Below are positions 7,469 through 13,529 of a DNA stretch of 24,100 nucleotides, in pieces (position 1 is the first letter of the stretch; every line of letters starts with the position of its first letter). The position numbers and the translations under genes are program-made. This stretch comes from Chersky-265 sp035275285 (GTDB lineage: Bacteria > Fibrobacterota > Fibrobacteria > UBA11236): the NCBI GenBank assembly GCA_035275285.1, contig DATENA010000302.1, forward strand, positions 1 through 24,100, given 5' to 3'. Under the pieces are notes generated by a model. The model ran no database searches, was not told the origin of the DNA, and saw only the letters and a program-made list of their open reading frames with translations.

Positions 7469-8749
7469 TCAGGCCGGAGGCAGCTCCGCCAGGCGCCGTT
7501 CCAGGAAGCGGCGCTCCGGCTCCTGCCGCGCCAGTTCCAGGGCCCGCCCGTAGGCGGCCCGCGCCTCCGCCGTCCTGCCCATTCTCCGGCACAGGTCCGC
7601 CCGCGCCGAATGCGCCAAGTGGTAGTCCGCCAGATCCCCCCGCGCCAGCAGCGCGTCGATCAGACGCAAGGCGGCCTCCGGCCCGTCGCGCATGGCCACG
7701 GCCGCGGCGCGGTTCAGTTCCACCACCGGGGAGGGATCCGCCCGCAACAGCACGTCGTACAGCCCCACGATCTGGGGCCAGTCGGTGGCCGCGGCCGTGG
7801 CGGCTTCGGCGTGCACGGCCGAGATGGCCGCTTGCAGGGTGTACGGCCCGAACCGCCGCGAGGTCAGCGCCGTTTCCACCAGCACGCGGCCTTCGGCGAT
7901 GAGCCCGCGATCCCATCGGGAACGGTCCTGATCGGGCAGCAGGATGATCTCCCCCTCCGGGGTGGTGCGCGCGGTCCGCCGCGATTCGTGCAGCAGCATC
8001 AAGGCCAGCAGCCCCATCGCTTCCGGTTCGGGGAGCAGGTCCACCAGCAGCCTTCCCAGGCGGATGGCCTCCCCGGACAGGTCGTGCCGCGTGACGGACG
8101 CGCCCGAAGACGCGGAATACCCCTCGTTGAAGACCAGGTAGATCACGTGGAGCACCGCGTCCAGGCGCTCCGGCAGTTCCGCCCGGGAAGGCACGCGGTA
8201 GGGGATGCGCGCCTCGCGGATCTTGGCCTTGGCGCGCACGATGCGTTGGGCCAGGGTGGGGGCCCCGGTAAGGAAGGCCCGGGCGATCTCTTCCGTGGCG
8301 AGGCCGCATACTTCGCGCAGGGTCAGCGCCACCTGGGCCTCCGGCGCCAAGGCGGGATGGCAGCAGGTGAACATCAGTCTCAGGCGATCGTCCTCCACGC
8401 CATCGGCCTCCGGCCCCGCGGAAGGGTCCTCCGGCGCCGCGGCCGGTTCCGGGGCGGCTCCGGCATCCTCCGCGTCCCCATCCAGGGCCTGGAAACGGGA
8501 GCGGCGGCGGATGGCGTCGATGGCCTTGAAGCGCCCGGTCGAAACCAGCCAGGCGCGGGGATTGGCGGGCATGCCGTCCCGGGGCCATTGCTCCAGGGCC
8601 GCCCGGAAGGCTTCGTGCAGCGCCTCTTCGGCGGCGTCGAAATCCCCCAGCAGGCGGATCAGGGTGGCGAGCACGCGGCGCGACTCGGCGCGGTAGATCG
8701 CCTCGATCGCCGCTCCCGTTTCCGCCGCCTGCCCCGCCCCCTCTTGCAT
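7469..8749 (-). CDS. ECF42-type RNA polymerase sigma factor with C-terminal TPR extension
   Basis: A 426-aa sigma-70 family factor of the large ECF42 group (DUF6596-type), about twice the size of ordinary ECF factors. Region 2 spans about residues 10-75 (FDAAEEALHEAFRAALEQW; NPRAWLVSTGRFKAIDAIRR), followed by a low-complexity alanine/proline/glutamate linker. Region 4 with its helix-turn-helix lies around 115-160 (TLREVCGLATEEIARAFL; LAQRIVRAKAKIREA). The conserved DUF6596 segment (VLHVIYLVFNEGYSASSG) comes next, and then TPR-like helices to the C-terminus (ALLARGDLADYHLAHSARADL). In Streptomyces the C-terminal extension is needed for activity. There is no anti-sigma gene, which is usual for this group. 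The ATG overlaps the stop of the DHFR-like gene as TGATG, so translation is coupled. A matching promoter precedes the operon, indicating autoregulation. Confidence 0.92.
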   Translation of the reverse strand: MQEGAGQAAETGAAIEAIYRAESRRVLATLIRLLGDFDAAEEALHEAFRAALEQWPRDGMPANPRAWLVSTGRFKAIDAIRRRSRFQALDGDAEDAGAAPEPAAAPEDPSAGPEADGVEDDRLRLMFTCCHPALAPEAQVALTLREVCGLATEEIARAFLTGAPTLAQRIVRAKAKIREARIPYRVPSRAELPERLDAVLHVIYLVFNEGYSASSGASVTRHDLSGEAIRLGRLLVDLLPEPEAMGLLALMLLHESRRTARTTPEGEIILLPDQDRSRWDRGLIAEGRVLVETALTSRRFGPYTLQAAISAVHAEAATAAATDWPQIVGLYDVLLRADPSPVVELNRAAAVAMRDGPEAALRLIDALLARGDLADYHLAHSARADLCRRMGRTAEARAAYGRALELARQEPERRFLERRLAELPPA

Positions 8750-9315
8750 CAAGCCGTTTTTTTCAGCGGCTGGTAGATGATCAGGACGTTCCCGTTCTTG
8801 AAGGCCTGCGTGCTCAGCAGCTTGAACTCCACCCGGTTCTTGAGGCCTTTGAACAGAGGCGTCCCGGCTCCCAGCGCCACCGGATTCAGGTAGATGCGGA
8901 CCTCGTCCAGGAGGCCCATGTCCAGGAAGGAGGCCGCCAGGTTCGAGCTGCCGAACATCACCATGTCCTTGCCCGGCAGGTTCTTCAGCTTGCCCACTTC
9001 TTCGGCCACGTGCTCCTTGATCAAGCGCGTATTCTTCCAGTCCGCCTTGGCCAGGGTCCGGGAGAACACGATCTTCGGCGTACCGTTCATCTTGGCGGTG
9101 ATGACGGGATCGTCCTTCATCGCCTGCCCGCTGGTCCAATAGCTTTCCATCCCCTGGTAGGTCACCCGCCCGAACAGGTGGGTGTCCACCGAATCCAGCA
9201 GCGCGTTGGCGGTCGCGAAGAAATCCGCGTCCACGTGGTGCCAATCGATGGATTGGCCCGGCCCTTCGAAATACCCGTCCAGGGTGGTCATGTTCGACAG
9301 GATGATCTTTCTCAT
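8749..9315 (-). CDS. Dihydrofolate reductase family (RibD C-terminal domain) protein
   Basis: A 188-aa protein of the RibD-C/DHFR-like family. Seen: MRKIILSNMTTLDGYFEGPG at the N-terminus, the LFGRVTYQGMESYW motif, a central VMFGSSNLAASFLDMGLLDE and the C-terminal strand YLNPVALGAGTPLFKG, all in family order and at usual length. The start at 9315 is fixed by an excellent ribosome binding site (AAGGAG, 7 bases upstream). It is the middle gene of the ECF42 operon: 29 bases after the YCII gene and overlapping the sigma gene by one base. DHFR-like proteins are common partners of YCII proteins and ECF42 factors. The substrate is unknown, and it is only moderately similar to the copy at 443-1000. 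Confidence 0.9.
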   Translation of the reverse strand: MRKIILSNMTTLDGYFEGPGQSIDWHHVDADFFATANALLDSVDTHLFGRVTYQGMESYWTSGQAMKDDPVITAKMNGTPKIVFSRTLAKADWKNTRLIKEHVAEEVGKLKNLPGKDMVMFGSSNLAASFLDMGLLDEVRIYLNPVALGAGTPLFKGLKNRVEFKLLSTQAFKNGNVLIIYQPLKKTA

Positions 9316-9344
9316 ATGCGCTCCTTGCTGTGTCGGTTCCAGGT

Positions 9345-9722
9345 TCAATTCGGAATGTCCCACGCTTCCCGGCCGGTCAGGTCCCGGCAAGGCCGCACTT
9401 CCACCTTGCCGTACCGCGCGCCGGGGATCTTCGCCGCGGCCAGGATGGCTTCGTTCAGGTCCCGCGCTTCGATGAGGATGAATCCGGCCAATTGCTCCTG
9501 GGTCTCCGCGAACGGGCCGTCGGACAGGGACAGCTTGCCGCCCCGCACCTTCACCGTGGACGCGGTCGACACGGAATGCAAGGCCTGGGCGGCCAGAAAA
9601 TGCCCGCTGCGCCGCAGTTCCTCGTCATAGGCCAGGGACTCTCGGATCCAGGCTTCCGATTCCGCTTTGGGCAAGGCATCGCGCATCTTCTCGTCCAGGT
9701 AGACCAGGCAAAGGTATTTCAT
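9345..9722 (-). CDS. YCII-related (DGPF domain) protein
   Basis: A 125-aa protein of the YCII/DGPF family. It has the N-terminal strand MKYLCLVYLDE, the family signature SDGPFAETQEQLAGFILIEA and the closing strand with KVEVRPCRDL. Proteins of this fold are small, often dimeric, and mostly of unknown biochemical role; the conserved histidine and aspartate of YciI-type enzymes are implicated in dehydrochlorination-like chemistry. Stand-alone DGPF genes are the hallmark neighbours of ECF42 sigma factors. The start at 9722 has a strong ribosome binding site (GGAAGGGAA just upstream). It is the first gene of the minus-strand operon with the DHFR-like protein and the sigma factor, transcribed from the promoter at 9781-9806. 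Confidence 0.93.
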   Translation of the reverse strand: MKYLCLVYLDEKMRDALPKAESEAWIRESLAYDEELRRSGHFLAAQALHSVSTASTVKVRGGKLSLSDGPFAETQEQLAGFILIEARDLNEAILAAAKIPGARYGKVEVRPCRDLTGREAWDIPN

Positions 9723-9780
9723 GCGTTCCCTTCCCTATGAGCCCCGGGGAATTCCCTTCCGGCTCCGCGTTCCTTCCCTG

Positions 9781-9806
9781 GTCGAACCGCCTTCCGGAAA
9801 TCGACA
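9781..9806 (-). promoter_or_regulatory. ECF42-type promoter of the YCII-DHFR-sigma operon
   Basis: On the minus strand TGTCGA (9806-9801) is followed after 14 bases by TTCGAC (9786-9781), so the CGAC core is 16 bases downstream. Published ECF42 work in Streptomyces venezuelae describes TGTCGA at -35 and CGA/TC at -10, which this matches exactly. The -10 lies 58 bases before the YCII start codon, leaving a normal leader. The same arrangement occurs at 22552-22577. Autoregulation by the sigma factor of this operon is inferred. Confidence 0.82.
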
Positions 9807-9985
9807 ACGGATCCGGAAAAAATCCCGCCCCACAAAATCTGCGAAAATTCGCGAATCCCATCATCCCATGCGCGGTTTTTCCGCCCAATACTCCCGGAAC
9901 ATAAGGCTATGGCCCGGGACCCGGGATAGTTATCTTCCCCAGTCATGGAATCCCTGCACCCTTTTCAACCCTCCGGAGGCATGTT

Positions 9986-10441
9986 ATGCTCGCTCGTTTC
10001 CTGGAACCCGTGACCGAACCCGCCTACGCCCTCCTCCGGATAGTGGTCGGGCTCCTGTTCGCATTCCACGGATGGCAAGGCCTGACCGGCCTTTTCATCC
10101 CTCCGGAATACGTTCCGCATCCATGGACCCAGGGTTGGTACGGTTCCATCATCGAGCTCGTCACGGGACTGGCCATGGCGGCCGGATTCCTCGCCACCTG
10201 GGCGGCCTTCCTGGCCAGCGGCACCATGGCGGTGGCCTACATCCAATTCCATTGGAAATTCAGCTTCGGCGCGCAATTCCTTCCCATGGTCAACCAGGGA
10301 GAGCTTTCGCTCGTCTATGCGTTCCTGTTCCTGTACGTGGCCTGCAGGGGCGGAGGGATCTGGAGCCTGGACCGGAAGATTCCCGGAGGCGCCGGGGCCC
10401 GGGAGTCCCGGACGGCGCGGAAACACGAAGTCCACGCCTGA
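9986..10441 (+). CDS. DoxX family membrane protein
   Basis: A 151-aa integral membrane protein of the DoxX family with four predicted membrane helices: about residues 12-30 (ALLRIVVGLLFAFHGWQGL), 50-70 (GSIIELVTGLAMAAGFLATW), 70-90 and 108-125 (LVYAFLFLYVACRG). The R-x-x-x-G-x-x-F-x-x-H-G motif in the first helix is typical. DoxX relatives are linked to oxidoreductase and thiol-stress functions, but the exact reaction is not known for this subgroup. The start at 9986 is supported by GGAGG six bases upstream. The C-terminal tail is charged and probably cytoplasmic. The sugar dehydrogenase gene starts 76 bases downstream, so the two may share a transcript. Confidence 0.9.
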   Translation: MLARFLEPVTEPAYALLRIVVGLLFAFHGWQGLTGLFIPPEYVPHPWTQGWYGSIIELVTGLAMAAGFLATWAAFLASGTMAVAYIQFHWKFSFGAQFLPMVNQGELSLVYAFLFLYVACRGGGIWSLDRKIPGGAGARESRTARKHEVHA

Positions 10442-10517
10442 GCCGGGCCCGGGTTCAAAAGAGGTACCGGATTCCCAGGGTGAGCGCGCCCGCGAATCCG
10501 ATGAGCACGGAGGACCC

Positions 10518-11678
10518 ATGCGCGAGCGGATCGGACTCTTCCTGGGGGCGGCCCTGCTCCTGGGTTGCAGCGGATCGGCGGAAGAGAAGACGCCGGCCGG
10601 CGGCGGGGGGATCACCTACCGGGACGCGTTCCCGGGGGTAACCTTCACGCGACCGGTGTTCCTGGGCCAGGTGCCCGGCAAGGACAGCGCCTTCCTGGTG
10701 GTGGAGCAGCCGGGGACCGTCCGGATCGTGGTCCCCCGGGGCGCGGGTTGGGCCGAAAGCGCGTTTGCCGAGGTCTCCGTGACCGGAGGCCAATCGGGCG
10801 GGGACGAGCGGGGCCTGCTGGGATTCGCCTTCCATCCCCGCTACGCCATCAACCGGAAATATTACCTCTACTACGTGAAGGAGTCCGCCGACGTGCTTGC
10901 GGAAGGCATCGCCGACTCCACTTTGCTCAAGGACTCCGGGACGCCCTTACGCGTGCTGCTCAGCGTCCCCGATCCGTTCCCGAACCATAACGGCGGGACG
11001 CTCGCCTTCGGACCCGGGGACGGCTTCCTGTACCTGGGCCTCGGCGACGGCGGATCGGGGGGAGATCCGTACGGCAACGGGCAGAACAAGGACGCCTTGC
11101 TGGGCAAACTCCTCCGCATCGACGTGGATTCCCAGGCAGGAGGCAAAGCCTATGCGATCCCGCCGGACAATCCCTTCGTGGACGGAAGCGGGGCCCCGGA
11201 GATCTGGGCCTACGGCTTGCGCAATCCGTGGAAATGGAGTTTCGATGCCGCCACCGGGGATCTGTGGGCCGGGGACGTGGGGCAGAACCGGTGGGAAGAG
11301 ATCGATCGCATCGAGAAAGGCGGCAACTACGGCTGGAACCGGTGGGAAGGCGATCGATGCTATCCCCAAGGCGGCACCGCTTGCGACCTGCCGGGGCATA
11401 AGCCGCCCGTGTTCACCTATGGCCGGGACGCCGCGGGAGGCATCAGCGTCACCGGCGGGGTGGTCTACCGGGGCAACGCCTCCTCGCCCTATTTCGGAAC
11501 CTTCCTCTTCGGCGATTACGGAACCGGCAACGTCTGGTCCCTGGCCGCGTCCGGCAAGGCCACCCCGCTGCCGAAACCGCCCCCCATCGGCATCTCGTCC
11601 TTCAACACGGACGCCAAGGGGAACGTTTACGTGATGGGCGTCAACTCGGAAACCATCTACCGGATGGAAGGGCTTTGA
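10518..11678 (+). CDS. PQQ-dependent sugar dehydrogenase (GSDH family) lipoprotein
   Basis: A 386-aa six-bladed beta-propeller of the glucose/sorbosone dehydrogenase family (soluble aldose dehydrogenase type), which oxidises sugars with the cofactor PQQ outside the cytoplasmic membrane. The N-terminus has a signal peptide with lipobox LLGC (cysteine at residue 17), so it is membrane-anchored. Family landmarks in order: DERGLLGFAFHPRY, FPNHNGGTLAFGPGDGFLYL with the probable catalytic base H157, LGDGGSGGDP, LLGKLLRIDV, EIWAYGLRNPWKWSFD, LWAGDVGQNRWEEID and a closing GTFLFGDYGTGNVW. The start at 10518 is chosen for its GGAGG ribosome binding site and the signal peptide. No PQQ synthesis genes are in the window, so the cofactor may be made elsewhere or taken up. 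Confidence 0.9.
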   Translation: MRERIGLFLGAALLLGCSGSAEEKTPAGGGGITYRDAFPGVTFTRPVFLGQVPGKDSAFLVVEQPGTVRIVVPRGAGWAESAFAEVSVTGGQSGGDERGLLGFAFHPRYAINRKYYLYYVKESADVLAEGIADSTLLKDSGTPLRVLLSVPDPFPNHNGGTLAFGPGDGFLYLGLGDGGSGGDPYGNGQNKDALLGKLLRIDVDSQAGGKAYAIPPDNPFVDGSGAPEIWAYGLRNPWKWSFDAATGDLWAGDVGQNRWEEIDRIEKGGNYGWNRWEGDRCYPQGGTACDLPGHKPPVFTYGRDAAGGISVTGGVVYRGNASSPYFGTFLFGDYGTGNVWSLAASGKATPLPKPPPIGISSFNTDAKGNVYVMGVNSETIYRMEGL

Positions 11679-11853
11679 GGGGGAGTCCCCGCGATATTTC
11701 CGTTTCGACGTCAGGGAGTGTCCGGGTCCGCCTCATCATTTTCAAGGTCCACGGAATGGATTTGGAGCGGCGCGAACTTCGCAAAAAGCCTATATCCGCT
11801 TGCTTCAGAACCTACCTTATTCCACGTTGGGGGGGAAGGATTGCAGAATCTTC
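11679..11853. other. Convergent intergenic spacer
   Basis: This 175-base spacer lies between the 3' ends of the sugar dehydrogenase and the patatin gene. A short GGGG-AGT-CCCC hairpin (about 11684-11694) follows the dehydrogenase stop codon, but it has no T-run, so I do not call it a terminator. Nothing else stands out. Confidence 0.35.
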
Positions 11854-13524
11854 CTATAGGTCCGAAGGGACGGAAAAATCGAAGTAGCGGAACACGTACT
11901 CTATGGCGCTACGCCGTACCCTACCGGCTTGCGCGGGCGAGGGTGAGAAGGAAAGCAGGGTGAGGTCGCCCGTGTCCAGGGCGATGGCCCGGTATTTGTT
12001 CTCGTAACTCCGGGCAGCCAGGGCCTCGCCGGTGCCGAAGAAGACCCCACCCGGGAATCGCTGGAAGTATTCGGCTATGTTCGTCACGGATTCCGGCATC
12101 ATCTGGAAGCTCGAATCCAAGCGCAAGGACAAGGTTTCCCCCCCGCCCGGTTCCCGGTCGAACACATGGGAAGGCATGTTGTTGAACAGGCCGCCGTCCA
12201 CCCAGACGCCGATGAGCGGGTGCCGTTCGGTGTTGAGCGAGACCGGGTCCCGCTCCCGGGGGCTTTCTCCGGGTCCGAGCACCTGGTCCAGCAGCGGATC
12301 GTCCTCGCGGATGATGAGGGGCTTGAAGATGCAGTAGGGCAGGGCCATGGAGAGGCGCACGGCATCCACGATGTAAAAACGGGGGGTCGTGGCGCCGGAG
12401 AAAACGTGGCTGGTGAGCGATTCCAGATTGGTCCCGGTGAAGGCCATCTTCATCCGGAACTCCCGCTCGAAAACCTCGAAGGTCATATTGTCGTCGCGGA
12501 AACCCCTCAGCACCGGGTCCGTGCCCGCCACCACCAGATCCTTGAGGGCCTGGAAGCGCCCGGGGAGTTCCTCCTGCGAGGTGCCGGCGGGCACGTATCC
12601 CTCGTAATGGCTGGGATTGGTTACCCGCAGGCGGGCCACCGCCAGCCAACGGCGGAAGAAATCGTAGATGGCCTCGCCCGTGAGCACGCCGAAATCGTGG
12701 ACGATGGCGTCGGCGGTGGCCTGCGCATCCCGGTTGAGCAGTTGCCGGTATGTCTCGTCCGGCAATTGCGAGCGGGCGATCGACATGAAGTTGCTGACGT
12801 GCATGAACAGGAGCGAGACCACGGCCTCATGGATGCGCCACCGGACCAGGTTGTAAAAATGCGAGCCCATCCGGGCCACGTGGTTCCACAATGCGGGCGG
12901 GACGGCCGTGAGGATTTCCCGCACCGCGGCCACGGCGGCCAAGGTGTCGTCCACTTCCAGGCGGGTGAGGCTTTCGATCAGCTCCCGGATGCGGAGGGCG
13001 GACTCCAAGGCGTCCGCCGGGGAATCGGGAATGGAAGTCAGGCGGTCGTGGAGCTCCTGCAGGGCGCGGGTGAATTCCCTAATCCGGACGTGGGTCGCGA
13101 CATAGGCCGCCATCCGGCGCGGATCGGCGTCCCTGACGAGGGCCATGGCTTCCCGAACGAATCCGGAGAGCTCGACGGACACGGGATCCGCCCGGGGCGG
13201 CAGGTTCCGGAAGCCCCCGATGCGGAAGACCCGGCCCGGGGCGGGGCCGTCGAAGAAGGCGTTGAAGTCCTCGAGTTCCGTGATGGTCTTGAGTTCGAAA
13301 GGCGTGAAGCCGGCGGCGAGAAAGAGCGCAGTGATGGCCCCGGCCGAGGCGCCGGCCACCCCTTCGATATTGGTGAGGCGGTAGCCGGAGTTTCTGATGA
13401 CGTTGATGTCGGGATGGGCCAGGGATTCGAGGGCGCCGACGAAGGCATTTCCCTTGCCGCCGCCGCCCTCCAACGCGATGTACTTGATGTCGTCTCGGGC
13501 GAGCCTCGGGGGGTAGTTGGACAT
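11854..13524 (-). CDS. Patatin-like phospholipase with large helical insertion
   Basis: A 556-aa patatin-family serine lipase, expected to cleave acyl chains from phospholipids with a Ser-Asp dyad. Seen: the oxyanion-hole glycines LEGGGGKG (residues 18-25), the nucleophile elbow GASAG with S60, and the catalytic DGG with D443 (GVWVDGGLFNNMP). Between the two catalytic residues lie about 380 residues, far more than in compact patatins; about 110-330 is a long helical region without similarity I recognise. No signal peptide or membrane segment is visible, so it is probably cytoplasmic or secreted by a non-classical route. It starts 5 bases after the stop of the 949-aa protein gene, so the two form an operon and probably act together. 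It could be a toxin or effector; no cyclic-nucleotide synthase gene is nearby. Confidence 0.85.
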   Translation of the reverse strand: MSNYPPRLARDDIKYIALEGGGGKGNAFVGALESLAHPDINVIRNSGYRLTNIEGVAGASAGAITALFLAAGFTPFELKTITELEDFNAFFDGPAPGRVFRIGGFRNLPPRADPVSVELSGFVREAMALVRDADPRRMAAYVATHVRIREFTRALQELHDRLTSIPDSPADALESALRIRELIESLTRLEVDDTLAAVAAVREILTAVPPALWNHVARMGSHFYNLVRWRIHEAVVSLLFMHVSNFMSIARSQLPDETYRQLLNRDAQATADAIVHDFGVLTGEAIYDFFRRWLAVARLRVTNPSHYEGYVPAGTSQEELPGRFQALKDLVVAGTDPVLRGFRDDNMTFEVFEREFRMKMAFTGTNLESLTSHVFSGATTPRFYIVDAVRLSMALPYCIFKPLIIREDDPLLDQVLGPGESPRERDPVSLNTERHPLIGVWVDGGLFNNMPSHVFDREPGGGETLSLRLDSSFQMMPESVTNIAEYFQRFPGGVFFGTGEALAARSYENKYRAIALDTGDLTLLSFSPSPAQAGRVRRSAIEYVFRYFDFSVPSDL

Positions 13525-13529
13525 GGCCC

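Noticed and set aside
6872..8776. Long plus-strand frame opposite the sigma factor operon
   Set aside because: A GC-rich shadow frame with arginine/glycine/glutamine-rich nonsense sequence. The minus-strand genes here have clear families and start sites.
11854..13524. Patatin as a CBASS effector (CapV-like)
   Set aside because: No cyclic-nucleotide synthase or CBASS accessory gene lies in the window, and the protein is much longer than CapV.
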